Assembly (NCBI GenBank): GCA_023953695.1
Contig: JAMLJG010000002.1
Span: 186,001 to 250,000, forward strand
DNA from: Kiritimatiellia bacterium
GTDB taxonomy: Bacteria > Verrucomicrobiota > Kiritimatiellia > CAIVKH01
Length of the DNA stretch: 64,000 bases
Direction: 5' to 3'
The translations under genes were made by a program, and so were the position numbers. Below, piece after piece: positions 8,711 to 18,080 of this stretch. Each line of letters starts with the position of its first letter. Position 1 is the stretch's first letter. Under the pieces are notes generated by a model. It was not told where the DNA came from. It made no database searches and was given only the letters and a program-made list of their open reading frames with translations.

Positions 8711-10698
8711 AAACCCCGCCTCCCATCCTCATTCACACGCGCGATCCGCAACTGCGCCAACGCCTCCTCGCCATCGCCCACTCCGGCGCCGAACCCTATC
8801 TTTCGGAAACGCGAGAAGACCTGGAAAACGCCTGCAGCCGACTCGCCCCCGCCATTCTCCTCCTCGACTTGCGCCTCGGCGAACCGGCCCACGCCCTCCC
8901 CGACTTCCTTCGCCGCTACCCCAACCTCGCGGTCATCGCGCTCGGAGATCCTCGCTCCATCCCCGCGCAAATCGCCGAAAGCTGCGGCGTCTATGCCCTC
9001 GAATCGCTGGACACCGATCGCCGCCACCTCGCAAACCTTCTCTCGCGCGCGCTCGATTTCCTTCAGATGCGCATGGAGAACGAGCGACTGAAAAGCGAGG
9101 CGCAACGCTCGCGGCCGGCCGCCGAATCGCGCGCGTCGCGCGATGAAGAAACCCTCTCCCTCCGCCACCTCGCTCGCGCGCTCAACCACCTCGGCGACAT
9201 CAACGCCATGTTCGACCGCATCGTCGAAGGTATCGCCTCTGCAACCAAAGTCGTGCGCGCCGGCATTTTCGTACAACGCCAGCCCGGCGAGCCCTACCGT
9301 CTCGCCGCCGCCCTGCGCTGCACCGGCGAGGTCGCAAAACTCAGCTATCCCGCAACAGACGCATTCGTCCTCTGGATGGATCGCCATGCCCATCTCGTCG
9401 CGCGCTCCACCCTCGAAGCCATCGCCGATCACGCCGACCGCGCGCTCCTTCAGCGAAATCTCGATGCGCAAACCGCGGAAATCATCGCCCCGCTCCATGC
9501 GCGCGGGCGGATGATCGGCTGGATTCTCATCGGCCACCGAGCCACCGGCCTTCCCTTCCAATACGCCGACCTCGAAGCTATCTCCAGCGCAGTCGGCCAC
9601 ATCTCCACCGCCCTGGAAAACGCAATCCTCTACGAAGAGGTCACGCGCCAAAAATCCCTCGCCGAAACCCTCATTCACTCGCTCCCTACCGGCATCGTAG
9701 CCGCAGATGAGCAGGGCGTCATTCGATGGTTCAGCACAGCCGCCCAAACCCTGCTCGCCCTCGCGCCCGAACGCGCCGTGGGACAATCCATCGAAGTCCT
9801 CGGCAGCCGCCTCGCCGACATGGTTCGCCGCACGATCGAAGGCGAACTCTTCGAATTCCCGCAGGCCTGGACCGATCCCCTCACCCGCCGCGCCATGTAT
9901 GTGCAAACGCGCCGCCTCGGCGATGCCACCAAGTGCCTCGGCGCCGTCGCGATCATCCAAGACATCACCGCGCAGCGCGCCCTCCAGGAAAAGCAGGAAC
10001 AACTCGAGCGCGCCGCATTCTGGAACGAACTGGCCGCCAGCATGTCTCACGAAATCCGAAACCCTCTCGTCGCCATCAAAACCTTCGCGCAACTCCTCCC
10101 CGAGCGCTACAACGACGCCGACTTCCGAACCGAATTCAGCCAGCTCGTTTCGGCCGAGGTGGATCGCCTCAATGGAATTATTGACCAGATCAACGACTTT
10201 GCGCACCCGCCCGAACTGAAATACTGCGCATTCGACATCCGCCAACCCCTCCGCCGAAGCGTGGAGAACGTCCTCCCCTCCGAGCGCCGAAACGGCACTC
10301 ATCTCTCTGTCAAACTCGATGACAACCTCCCACCCGTCTGGGGCGACGAGCGCGCCATCACCGATTGCTTCGCCCATCTTCTTCGCAACTCCCTCGAGGC
10401 CCTCCCCGCCCACGGCAAAGGCCAAATCGAACTCATCGCCACCCGCCCGCAAAGCGCAAACCACGACAAAGGCGTCGCCATCACCGTGCGCGATAACGGC
10501 AAAGGAATCCCCCCCGACATCCGCGAAAAAATATTCTCCCCCTTCTGCACCACCAAGGCCCGCGGCATGGGCCTCGGCCTCTCAATCGTCAAGCGCACCG
10601 TCGTGGACCACAACGGCCGCGTCGAAATCACCAGCAACGATCACGGCACAGCCGTCACCGTCACACTACCCGCCGCCGGCCTGGGAGAACACTCATGA
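8707..10698 (+). CDS. Cytoplasmic histidine kinase (degenerate receiver, GAF, PAS, HisKA, HATPase)
   Basis: This 663-residue protein has no membrane segment. Residues 6-120 resemble a receiver fold with an aspartate at 54 (LLLDLRL), but the usual acidic pair of the first strand is missing (ILIHTRDP), so it may be a pseudo-receiver. A coiled linker leads to a GAF domain (about 160-305), a PAS domain (about 318-425), HisKA with H448 in [10 protein letters not shown], and HATPase (DNGKGI, MGLGLSI). In the HisKA region the K-T-F-x-Q-L-L-P-[DE]-R-Y segment is shared with the preceding kinase, so the two probably arose by duplication. Both gene junctions are ATGA overlaps, which means strict co-expression with the membrane kinase and the sigma54 regulator. 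Confidence 0.92.
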   Translation: MKTPPPILIHTRDPQLRQRLLAIAHSGAEPYLSETREDLENACSRLAPAILLLDLRLGEPAHALPDFLRRYPNLAVIALGDPRSIPAQIAESCGVYALESLDTDRRHLANLLSRALDFLQMRMENERLKSEAQRSRPAAESRASRDEETLSLRHLARALNHLGDINAMFDRIVEGIASATKVVRAGIFVQRQPGEPYRLAAALRCTGEVAKLSYPATDAFVLWMDRHAHLVARSTLEAIADHADRALLQRNLDAQTAEIIAPLHARGRMIGWILIGHRATGLPFQYADLEAISSAVGHISTALENAILYEEVTRQKSLAETLIHSLPTGIVAADEQGVIRWFSTAAQTLLALAPERAVGQSIEVLGSRLADMVRRTIEGELFEFPQAWTDPLTRRAMYVQTRRLGDATKCLGAVAIIQDITAQRALQEKQEQLERAAFWNELAASMSHEIRNPLVAIKTFAQLLPERYNDADFRTEFSQLVSAEVDRLNGIIDQINDFAHPPELKYCAFDIRQPLRRSVENVLPSERRNGTHLSVKLDDNLPPVWGDERAITDCFAHLLRNSLEALPAHGKGQIELIATRPQSANHDKGVAITVRDNGKGIPPDIREKIFSPFCTTKARGMGLGLSIVKRTVVDHNGRVEITSNDHGTAVTVTLPAAGLGEHS

Positions 10699-12077
10699 AA
10701 CATCTGCTCATCGTGGACGACGAACGAGGCAGCCGCGAATCGCTCAAAATGATCTTCGGCCGCGACTTTCAAGTCACCACCGCCGAAAACGCCGATCAAG
10801 CGCTCGAACGCCTCGAAGAAACTCGCTTCGACCTCGTCATGCTCGACGTAATGATGCCCGACAAAGACGGCGTCACTCTGCTCAAAGAAGCACAGAGTCT
10901 ATACCCCGAACTCGCCTTCCTCATGATCAGCGCCTCCACCAACGCGAGGCCCATCGTCGAATCCATCAAATCCGGCGCGGTGGACTTCGTCACCAAGCCC
11001 TTCGATGTCCAGGAAATCCGCCGCGCCGTCTCGCGCGCCCTCGAAACGCGCGCGCTGCGCCTCCAAGTCGAAGTCCTGCAAAATGAAGTCGCCCGCCAGT
11101 TCCCCGTCCACGGCATCATCGGACATGCCCCCCTCTTCCAGCAAACGCTCGAAGACACGCGCAAAGCGGCTGAAACCGACGCCACCGTCCTCATTCTCGG
11201 CGAAAGCGGAACCGGCAAAGAACTCATCGCCCGCATGCTCCACTCCCAGAGCCGCCGCGCCGAAGAACCCTTCGTCGCCATTCACTGCGGAGCCCTCCCC
11301 GAAACACTGATGGAAAGCGAACTCTTCGGTCATGAACGCGGCGCTTTCACCGGCGCCGACAAACGAAAATACGGACGATTCGACCTCGCGGGCGCTGGAA
11401 CCATCTTCTTCGACGAAATCAGCGAGATGCCCCTCGCCACCCAAGTCAAACTCCTGCGCGTTCTCCAGGAACGCGAATTCATGCGCCTCGGCGGAACCCA
11501 AACCATCCGCACAAACGCCCGCATCGTCGCCGCCTCCAACAAAGATCTCAAAGTGGAAATGGAGCAAAAACGATTCCGCGAAGACCTTTTCTACCGCCTG
11601 CACGTGGTCCCCATCGCCGTCCCCCCGCTGCGCGAGCGCATGGAAGACCTCCCGATTCTCATCGAATACTTCCTCCAATTTTTCAAACAGTCCCTCCGCG
11701 CCAACACCGTCGAAATCGCGCCCGCAGCACTCGACATTCTCCAAGCCTATGACTGGCCCGGTAACGTCCGCGAGCTGCGCAACCTCGTCGAACGCATCCT
11801 CGTCCTGCACGGCCAGGAACCCATCATCCAACTCAAACACCTCCCACGCGAGTTCCAGAACGGACACGTCTCCCACGCTCCCGCCCCCCACCAGTTCAAC
11901 GGAATCTCGCTCGAAGAAAAGGTCAACGCCTACGAAGCGGACCTCGTCCGCCAGGCCCTGCGCGAAGCCAGCGGCGTCCAAACTCGCGCTGCCGAATTAC
12001 TCGGCACCACGCGCCGCATCTTGAAATATCGCATGGATAAGTTGCATATTTCCGATGCGGAGACAGCCGCCAACTAG
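10695..12077 (+). CDS. NtrC-family sigma54-dependent response regulator
   Basis: This 460-residue regulator has a receiver domain (D8/D9, phospho-acceptor D51, K101 in VTKPF). The AAA+ central domain carries Walker A GESGTGKE (169-176) and the sigma54-contacting loop GAFTGA (216-221). A Fis-type helix-turn-helix closes the protein (about 415-455, with TRAAELLGTTRRILKYRM). The intact GAFTGA loop says it activates RNA polymerase with sigma54 at -24/-12 promoters. It overlaps the upstream kinase stop by ATGA and ends the operon. Domain order matches AtoC/NtrC/ZraR. Its targets cannot be read from the window, because I found no convincing -24/-12 element nearby. Confidence 0.95.
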   Translation: MKHLLIVDDERGSRESLKMIFGRDFQVTTAENADQALERLEETRFDLVMLDVMMPDKDGVTLLKEAQSLYPELAFLMISASTNARPIVESIKSGAVDFVTKPFDVQEIRRAVSRALETRALRLQVEVLQNEVARQFPVHGIIGHAPLFQQTLEDTRKAAETDATVLILGESGTGKELIARMLHSQSRRAEEPFVAIHCGALPETLMESELFGHERGAFTGADKRKYGRFDLAGAGTIFFDEISEMPLATQVKLLRVLQEREFMRLGGTQTIRTNARIVAASNKDLKVEMEQKRFREDLFYRLHVVPIAVPPLRERMEDLPILIEYFLQFFKQSLRANTVEIAPAALDILQAYDWPGNVRELRNLVERILVLHGQEPIIQLKHLPREFQNGHVSHAPAPHQFNGISLEEKVNAYEADLVRQALREASGVQTRAAELLGTTRRILKYRMDKLHISDAETAAN

Positions 12078-12149
12078 AAGCGCCCGCGCTTTGGGCTGGC
12101 GAAATCCGCCCGATTCGTGTTTCGTACCCATTGGCGTTCAGGAGAGATG

Positions 12150-13091
12150 ATGAAACGATGCATGGTGACCGGCGCTGCCGGCTTTATTGGATCCCATTTG
12201 AGTGAAGCATTAACCGCGCAGGGCGTGGACGTGGTCGGCGTGGACACCTTCATTCCCTACTACCCCCGCGAAATCAAGGAATCCAACCTCCAAACCCTCC
12301 GCACGCGCAGCAACTTCGCCTTCCACGAACTCGATCTCCGCACCGGCGAACTCGCCCCCCTCCTCGACGGCTGCGAAACCCTCTTCCACCTCGCCGCCAT
12401 GCCCGGCCTCATGAAGAGCTGGAGCGATTTCTCCCTCTACAACACCTGCAACTGCGACGCCACCCTCCGCCTCCTCGAAGCCGCGCGCGCCGTCGGTCTC
12501 CCTCACTTCATCCACGTCTCCACCTCCAGCGTCTATGGCAAAGAAGCCACGCAAGGCGAGGACGCCCCCACGCAACCCTTCTCGCCCTACGGCATCACCA
12601 AACTCGCCGCCGAAAACCTCTGCCGCGCCTTTGAATCCAACTTCGGCCTCCCCATCACCGTCCTCCGCTACTTCTCCGTGTATGGCCCCCGCCAACGCCC
12701 CGACATGGCCTACCACATCCTCATCCGCACCCTCCTCAGCGGCGGAACTTTCACCATGTTCGGCGATGGCGAACAGACCCGCAGCAACACCTACGTCAGC
12801 GATTGCGTCCGCGCCACCCTCCTCGCCGCCGAAAAGCGCGAGGCGGCCCTCGGCCAAACCTTCAACGTCGGCGGCGGAGAAATCGTCTCCCTAAACAACG
12901 TCATCCAGCGCCTCGAAAAACTCACAGGCAAGAAAGCAAACATCGAACGCAAAGCCCCTCGCCCCGGCGATCAAAAGCATACCGCCGCGAACATTGACAA
13001 AGCGCGGCGTCTCCTCGGCTACAACCCCACCACCCCTGTGACCGACGGACTCCAGGCCGAAGTCGAATGGCTGCGCGCCCGCATCGGATAA
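12150..13091 (+). CDS. NAD-dependent sugar-nucleotide epimerase/dehydratase (extended SDR)
   Basis: The 313-residue product has the Rossmann motif VTGAAGFIGSH, the STSSVYG strand and the catalytic Y-x-x-x-K in SPYGITK, all typical of UDP-glucose 4-epimerase/UDP-glucuronate epimerase-like SDRs. VDTFIPYYPREIKESNL resembles the segment of UDP-glucuronate epimerases. Two ATGs lie in tandem (12147, 12150). GGAG at 12141-12144 sits better for the second. It follows the sigma54 regulator by 72 bp and precedes serine acetyltransferase by 9 bp. The exact sugar cannot be assigned. Confidence 0.88.
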   Translation: MKRCMVTGAAGFIGSHLSEALTAQGVDVVGVDTFIPYYPREIKESNLQTLRTRSNFAFHELDLRTGELAPLLDGCETLFHLAAMPGLMKSWSDFSLYNTCNCDATLRLLEAARAVGLPHFIHVSTSSVYGKEATQGEDAPTQPFSPYGITKLAAENLCRAFESNFGLPITVLRYFSVYGPRQRPDMAYHILIRTLLSGGTFTMFGDGEQTRSNTYVSDCVRATLLAAEKREAALGQTFNVGGGEIVSLNNVIQRLEKLTGKKANIERKAPRPGDQKHTAANIDKARRLLGYNPTTPVTDGLQAEVEWLRARIG

Positions 13092-13100
13092 CCGCACCTC

Positions 13101-14075
13101 ATGACGCCAGAACGCACGCAATCAGTCGTCTCCCAAGAGCTGCTCAACGGCATCACCGAGCGCATGCTCAAACTCTTCTCCGACTGCGACAAAGACCGCC
13201 CCGACAGCGTTCTCGGCTGCTATCCCAACACACAAACTATTATCGAAGCGCTCACCACGCTCATTGACGTCCTCTTCCCCGGGAAACTCTCCTGCCGATC
13301 CGTGGACTGCCACTCACTCGCAGACCACATCCGCATCAACACCGAAAAAGCGCTCAGCCTCCTCTGCGCCGACATCGAGTTGGCCATCCCATTCCGCTGG
13401 ATTGGCGAAGCCGCCCAGCGCGAGGACGACTGCACCCCCTGCGCCGTCGAAGAGGAAACCAAGCGCGTCCTCCAACTCTTCGCCGACCAATTGCCCGCCA
13501 TCCGCAACCTCGTCATTGACGACGTCCGCGCCGCCTACGAAGGCGACCCCGCCGCCCTCACCTATGCCGAAGTGCAACTCGCCTACCCCGGCGTCATGGC
13601 CATCGCCTCGCACCGCCTCGCACACGAACTCTACAAACTCGATGTCCCCATCGTCCCCCGCATCATGAGCGAATGGACCCACTCCGAAACCGGAGTAGAC
13701 ATTCACCCCGGCGCGCGAATTGGGCGCGGCTTCTTCATAGACCACGCCACCGGCGTCGTCATCGGCGAGACCACCATCATCGGCGACAACGTGAAACTCT
13801 ACCAAGGCGTCACTCTCGGCGCGCGCAGCTTCCCCCTCGACGAAAACGGATTCCCCATCAAACATATCAAGCGGCATCCCACCGTCGAAGACGGCGTCGT
13901 CATATACGCCAACGCCACCATCCTCGGCGGCACCACCATCATCGGCCGCTCCTCCACCATCGGCGGCAACGTCTTCCTCACCGACAGCGTCCCCGCCAAC
14001 AGCATCGTCTCCGCCAACCACGCCGAACTTCGAATCAAAAGCGCAACCAGCCCCGAACTCGACTGGATCATCTAG
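13101..14075 (+). CDS. cysE: Serine O-acetyltransferase
   Basis: The enzyme transfers acetyl from acetyl-CoA to L-serine, giving O-acetylserine, the carbon skeleton for cysteine. The 324-residue product has an N-terminal helical region of about 190 residues and then the SAT core: AYPGVMAIASHRLAHELY, DIHPGARIG with its catalytic-site histidine, FFIDHATGVVIGE and the left-handed beta-helix hexapeptide repeats (IGDNVKLYQGVTLGA, GVVIYANATILGGTTIIG). The length and the DDVRAAYEGDPAALTYAE segment match the longer plant/EpsC-like SATs rather than the 270-residue E. coli form. It starts 9 bp after an epimerase gene. An alternative role as a polysaccharide acetyltransferase is less likely because the SAT core is well conserved. 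Confidence 0.9.
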   Translation: MTPERTQSVVSQELLNGITERMLKLFSDCDKDRPDSVLGCYPNTQTIIEALTTLIDVLFPGKLSCRSVDCHSLADHIRINTEKALSLLCADIELAIPFRWIGEAAQREDDCTPCAVEEETKRVLQLFADQLPAIRNLVIDDVRAAYEGDPAALTYAEVQLAYPGVMAIASHRLAHELYKLDVPIVPRIMSEWTHSETGVDIHPGARIGRGFFIDHATGVVIGETTIIGDNVKLYQGVTLGARSFPLDENGFPIKHIKRHPTVEDGVVIYANATILGGTTIIGRSSTIGGNVFLTDSVPANSIVSANHAELRIKSATSPELDWII

Positions 14076-14113
14076 CGCCCTCCCTCCAGAGCAAGGGCCG
14101 GCGGGCCGCGGTG

Positions 14114-15019
14114 TCAGGCGGGCCAGAGGCGGTTGGGATAGAGGCCGTCTTCTACGAGACGTTGGACGCCTGCGCGGACGAGAGGCTTGTCTTCGGGATA
14201 GGTCATACCGAGCCAACGGGCCGAGGCGGGCAACACCCGCACGGTCGCCTGACCGCTCGCAATGAGCTGATCCACCACGGTGGGAATGGCGAACTCGGAC
14301 TTGAGATCCTGTCCACGGGTCTTGACGAACTCCGCGAGGGCGCGCTCCAAGTGGGCGAAGAGAGCGGGCGTGAAACCCCAACAATTCATGGAGACGGTGG
14401 TCTCCGGTGGAATGGTGAGCAGTTGTCCCTCCACCTGCGCAACGACGGAGCCCTCTTTGATCTCAATGTGGGTGCGCTCAACAATCCGCTTCAGCAATCC
14501 GTCCGCGCCGACTTCGCAAACGCCGCGCGACACCGCGCCGTGCTCGGAAAGCGTGTCGGCCACGCGGTAACCCGCAAGGCAAAAGTCGGATGCGCCCGGC
14601 GATGACGCAGTCAGTGCGCCCGCAAGCGCATCATAGGCGGCGCGCCCATAGAAGTCATCCGCATTGATCACGGCAAAGGGCTCGCGCACAACTTCGCGCG
14701 CGCTGTAGATCGCGTGCGCTGTGCCCCACGGCTTGGCGCGCCCGGCCGGCGGCGAATAGCCGTTCGGCAGGTCGTCCAGCGACTGGTATGCGTAGGCAAC
14801 GGGAACGGCGCGCGCGATGTGACGATCCACAATTTCGCGAAAGGGCTCTTCAATCTCGCGGCGAATAATGAAGACCACGCGCCCGAATCCCGCGCGCAGG
14901 GAATCGAATATGGAATAGTCCAACATGATCTCACCGGATGGCCCAACGGGATCAATTTGCTTCAAACCGCCATAGCGACTCCCCATTCCAGCGGCCATGA
15001 TGACGAGCGTGGGCTTCAT
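14114..15019 (-). CDS. Sugar nucleotidyltransferase (NTP_transferase family)
   Basis: The 301-residue protein begins with the nucleotide-binding loop MAAGMGSRYGGLKQIDPVG, typical of sugar-phosphate nucleotidyltransferases. It has the metal-binding NADDFYG motif near residue 120 and an AKPWGTAHAIY substrate loop. It should activate a sugar-1-phosphate with an NTP. The base and sugar are not evident, although GlcNAc/glucose uridylyltransferase-like enzymes are closest in style. Its start overlaps the stop of the upstream epimerase (ATGA, 15016-15019), so it is last in a three-gene glycan operon. It converges on cysE with 38 bp between stops and no clear terminator there. Confidence 0.83.
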   Translation of the reverse strand: MKPTLVIMAAGMGSRYGGLKQIDPVGPSGEIMLDYSIFDSLRAGFGRVVFIIRREIEEPFREIVDRHIARAVPVAYAYQSLDDLPNGYSPPAGRAKPWGTAHAIYSAREVVREPFAVINADDFYGRAAYDALAGALTASSPGASDFCLAGYRVADTLSEHGAVSRGVCEVGADGLLKRIVERTHIEIKEGSVVAQVEGQLLTIPPETTVSMNCWGFTPALFAHLERALAEFVKTRGQDLKSEFAIPTVVDQLIASGQATVRVLPASARWLGMTYPEDKPLVRAGVQRLVEDGLYPNRLWPA

Positions 15020-15954
15020 CGCGATTCCTCCAGCAAACGTTGCAATCCGGCAGCGAGATCGTATTTCGGTTCGTAGCGAAGTGCCGCGCGCGCCGCTTCG
15101 ATCGAGGCCAAGGAGTGGCGGACATCGCCCGCGCGCGTTTCGCGGAACTCGGGCTCCATCGCGCGGTTCGCGAGTTTTCCGAGGGTCGCGAGCAGTTGAA
15201 GCAGGTCGGTTGGTTTGGATGTGGCGATGTTATACACCGAGCCTTCGCCCGGCTGCTCCACGAACATCGCCCCAAGGCAGCCCTGCACCACATCGGCGAC
15301 AAAAACAAAGTCGCGGCTCTGCTTGCCATCGCCAAAAACCACCGGCGTCTTTTCGTTCTGAAGCGCATCCACAAATCGCGAGATCACGCCCGAATAGGGA
15401 GAGCGCGGATCCTGGCGCGGCCCATACACGTTGAAAAAGCGCAAGGCGACGGTTTCCATTCCGTACAGCCGGTGAAAGATCCGAAGATAGTGTTCGCCCA
15501 TCAGTTTCGCCGCGGCATAGGGCGATTCCGGCGAGGGCGTCATGTCTTCCGTTTTCGGAAGCGCAGGGTCGTTTCCATAGATCGCGGCCGTGCTGGCCAG
15601 CAAGACGCGCTTCACGCCCGCCTCGCGCGCGGCGAGGAGTACGTTCAGTGTGCCGGTGGCATTGATCTGATGGTTGTCCATGGGTCGCTCAACCGAGTCG
15701 GCGACGGAGACGAGTGCGGCCAGATGAAAGACGCCTGCAACACCTTCGCACGCGCTGCGAAGGGCGGCCGCATCCCCGATATCGCCAATGCGCAAATCAA
15801 GCTGGCTCTCGACCGATGCCAGATTCTGGCGATGCCCGCTGGAAAGATTGTCGAGAATGCGAACGCGCAGGCCGCGCGCGAGAAGCGCTTCCACCAAGTG
15901 CGAGCCAATGAAGCCGCAACCGCCTGTGACCAGATAGAGAGGAGAAGTCGTCAT
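15016..15954 (-). CDS. NAD-dependent UDP-glucose 4-epimerase-like enzyme
   Basis: The 312-residue extended SDR has VTGGCGFIGSHLVEALLARG, LDNLSSGHRQNL, LASTAAIYG and the catalytic Y-x-x-x-K in SPYAAAKLMGE, matching the GalE/WbpP group that interconverts UDP-hexoses. The start at 15954 puts MTTSPLYLVTGG directly on the Rossmann motif. Longer upstream in-frame starts would run into the previous gene. It is 1 bp from the GT2 stop and overlaps the nucleotidyltransferase start, so the three genes form one unit. The product sugar is unknown. Confidence 0.88.
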   Translation of the reverse strand: MTTSPLYLVTGGCGFIGSHLVEALLARGLRVRILDNLSSGHRQNLASVESQLDLRIGDIGDAAALRSACEGVAGVFHLAALVSVADSVERPMDNHQINATGTLNVLLAAREAGVKRVLLASTAAIYGNDPALPKTEDMTPSPESPYAAAKLMGEHYLRIFHRLYGMETVALRFFNVYGPRQDPRSPYSGVISRFVDALQNEKTPVVFGDGKQSRDFVFVADVVQGCLGAMFVEQPGEGSVYNIATSKPTDLLQLLATLGKLANRAMEPEFRETRAGDVRHSLASIEAARAALRYEPKYDLAAGLQRLLEESR

Positions 15955-15955
15955 G

Positions 15956-16906
15956 TCATTCAACCTCGGACTTGGAAATGCCGATGGAGTCGCGAATGAA
16001 ATACAGGGGACGCTTCTTCGTCTCCTCATAAATCCGGCTCACATACTGGCCCAACAATCCGAGACTGATGAGCTGAATCCCGCCCAAGCCGAGCATGGCG
16101 GCAATCAGCGAGGTCCAACCCGGCACCGTTTCCCCCCACCCCAGCAGCCGCCCCAGGATGATGCGGAGGGCGAAAGCCAACCCAGCCAAACTCACAAAAA
16201 TCCCGATTCCGGTCATCCATCGGAGCGGTGCGCCGGAAAACGACGTCAACGCATCCCAAGAAAGACGGATGAGGTGCCACAGCGGGTACTTTGTTCGCCC
16301 GGCGTGTCGCGCGGCGCGATCGTAGAGCACAGGGCACTGGCTGAAACCGGTCCAACACGTCAACCCGCGCAGAAAGCGATGCAGCTCTCGCACATCGCGA
16401 AGCGCGGCGACCACCTTGCGATCAATCAAGCGAAACTCGCCCGCATCCATCGGCACCTTGATCCCCGCGATGCGGTGAAAGAGGCGATAGAACATGGAGG
16501 CGGTCACCTTCTTGAACCAGCTCTCCCCGGCTCGACTGCGCCGCACGGCATAGACGATTTCATATCCCTCGCGCCATTTTTCGAGCAGTTCGGGAATGAC
16601 CTCCGGCGGGTCTTGCAGGTCCGCATCAATCACGACCACAGCGTCGCCATCCGCATGATCGAGCCCTGCGGTGATCGCGACCTGGTGTCCGAAATCGCGC
16701 GACAGGACAATCAGCTTCACACGCGGATCTTCCGCCGCTTTGCGGCGCACCCACGGCACAGAGCCATCCGTGCTGCCATCATCCACCAGGATCAGTTCCC
16801 ACGCCTCCGGCTGAGAGTCCAAAACGCGGGCGAGCCGCTCATATAGAACGGGGAGATTCTCTTCCTCATCGAGAAACGGAGAGACGATAGTGATGCGCTT
16901 ATTCAT
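15956..16906 (-). CDS. Family-2 glycosyltransferase, polyprenyl-phosphate type with two C-terminal TM helices
   Basis: The 316-residue protein has a GT-A domain: TIVSPFLDEEENL, LVDDGSTDGS, DADLQDPPE as the DxD metal site, and RLIDRKVV. Two C-terminal hydrophobic hairpin segments follow (about 232-255 and 268-292). This is the layout of the ArnC/GtrB/dolichol-phosphate mannose synthase-like enzymes that load a sugar onto undecaprenyl phosphate. The start at 16906 gives MNKRITIVSPF; a longer frame to 17083 would overlap the divergent GT2 gene. It leads an operon with an epimerase and a nucleotidyltransferase, a plausible supply of its sugar donor. Confidence 0.9.
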   Translation of the reverse strand: MNKRITIVSPFLDEEENLPVLYERLARVLDSQPEAWELILVDDGSTDGSVPWVRRKAAEDPRVKLIVLSRDFGHQVAITAGLDHADGDAVVVIDADLQDPPEVIPELLEKWREGYEIVYAVRRSRAGESWFKKVTASMFYRLFHRIAGIKVPMDAGEFRLIDRKVVAALRDVRELHRFLRGLTCWTGFSQCPVLYDRAARHAGRTKYPLWHLIRLSWDALTSFSGAPLRWMTGIGIFVSLAGLAFALRIILGRLLGWGETVPGWTSLIAAMLGLGGIQLISLGLLGQYVSRIYEETKKRPLYFIRDSIGISKSEVE

Positions 16907-17054
16907 CAATCGCCAGAACGGTATCAATCCCCCGTATTTGCGCCAAGTCCAGAATTGATATGCGCTCGCAAATAAATACAGGACACACCGCCGGGAGCGG
17001 GTTGGAAGAAAAAATGTTTCCGGGCCGCGCCGCGCCGCGATACCATCCCGGCCC

Positions 17055-18074
17055 ATGTCCAACCCACGTGTATCTGTCGTCATCCCCGCTTATGCCTGTG
17101 CAGAGACGATTTCCCACGTACTCGATGCGCTCTTCAAGCAAACGGTGCAGCCACTGCAGATCATCGTGGTGAATGACCGATCTCCGGATGAGCTGGACGC
17201 TGCAGTTGCGCCCTATCTGGATCGGATCGAATACGTCAAGAACGAGCGCAATCTCGGGCTCGCCCGAACCTGCAACGTCGGCCTGCGCAGAACAACCGCG
17301 CCGTTTGTCATGACCCTGCATTCAGATTGCCTGCTGGATCCCGATTATATCGAGCGGATGCTCGGCCATCTCGATGCCGATCCCTCCATCGCGGTGGCGA
17401 CGGGGCAATATCTATTCGAGGACTACAACGCGCTCGGGCTGAGCGATCGCCTCTTTGCCGCGCTCAACATGTTGCCCATCGAGACAGATCGCCGGAACAC
17501 GGAGGTCTATTCGCTCGGTTTCATTGAGGGCAAGGCCGATCTCTTTCGGCGCGACGTGGTCGCGGCCTACGACTTCTTTTCGGAGAATCTATCGCTCACA
17601 GCGGAAGACCAGGATTTGTCGGCAAAGATTCGCCGCGACGGGCACCGCATTGTTCAGGATTGCCGCGCGCGCTTTCGCGTGATGTTCACGGGCACGAGCG
17701 ATTCCATCCGCAAAGTGCTGCGCAAGCAGCGCACGTATGGGCGCGGTCAAGCGTATGTGGTCATCCGATACGGTCTCGGCATTTTCGCGGATTCGACCTC
17801 GAATCGAAAGTCGCGCGCACGGCACCGATTCGGGCAGCTCATCTTCGCCTCTCTCTTCTTGGTGGCCATTGGGATCGCCTGCATCAATCCCGCGCTCTAC
17901 TGGATTCCGCTGGTCTGGCTCTTCCTGCGCATTATCCACTACATCATCCTCGCGCGCCGCATGTCGCCGCAAGACACGCTCATCATCACCCTTACGGGGC
18001 CGGTGGCGGATGTGCTCTATCTGTTCGGAATGATGGAGGGCGCCGTCAAAACGATGCTGTTCGGTAGGGCGTGA
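17055..18074 (+). CDS. Family-2 glycosyltransferase with C-terminal membrane segments
   Basis: The 339-residue product has a GT2 domain (VSVVIPAYACAETI, IIVVNDRSPDE, ERNLGLARTCNVGL, LHSDCLLDPDY in place of the usual DxD, and AEDQDLSAKIRRDG near the ED-x-D acceptor site). Two hydrophobic stretches lie near the C-terminus (about 255-300). It resembles glycan-chain-elongating transferases that use nucleotide sugars at the inner membrane. It is read divergently from the ArnC-like gene and converges on the heptose operon, with 6 bp between stops. Acceptor unknown. Confidence 0.86.
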   Translation: MSNPRVSVVIPAYACAETISHVLDALFKQTVQPLQIIVVNDRSPDELDAAVAPYLDRIEYVKNERNLGLARTCNVGLRRTTAPFVMTLHSDCLLDPDYIERMLGHLDADPSIAVATGQYLFEDYNALGLSDRLFAALNMLPIETDRRNTEVYSLGFIEGKADLFRRDVVAAYDFFSENLSLTAEDQDLSAKIRRDGHRIVQDCRARFRVMFTGTSDSIRKVLRKQRTYGRGQAYVVIRYGLGIFADSTSNRKSRARHRFGQLIFASLFLVAIGIACINPALYWIPLVWLFLRIIHYIILARRMSPQDTLIITLTGPVADVLYLFGMMEGAVKTMLFGRA

Positions 18075-18080
18075 GACAAC

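Noticed and set aside
8599-10464. 621-codon minus-strand frame opposite the soluble kinase
   Set aside because: The opposite strand encodes an intact histidine kinase with all motifs; the antisense product is Gly/Glu-rich and unlike any protein.
17055-17083. N-terminal extension of the ArnC-like GT2 to 17083
   Set aside because: It would overlap the start of the divergent GT2 gene and adds 59 residues unlike the family; the ATG at 16906 fits the GT-A start.
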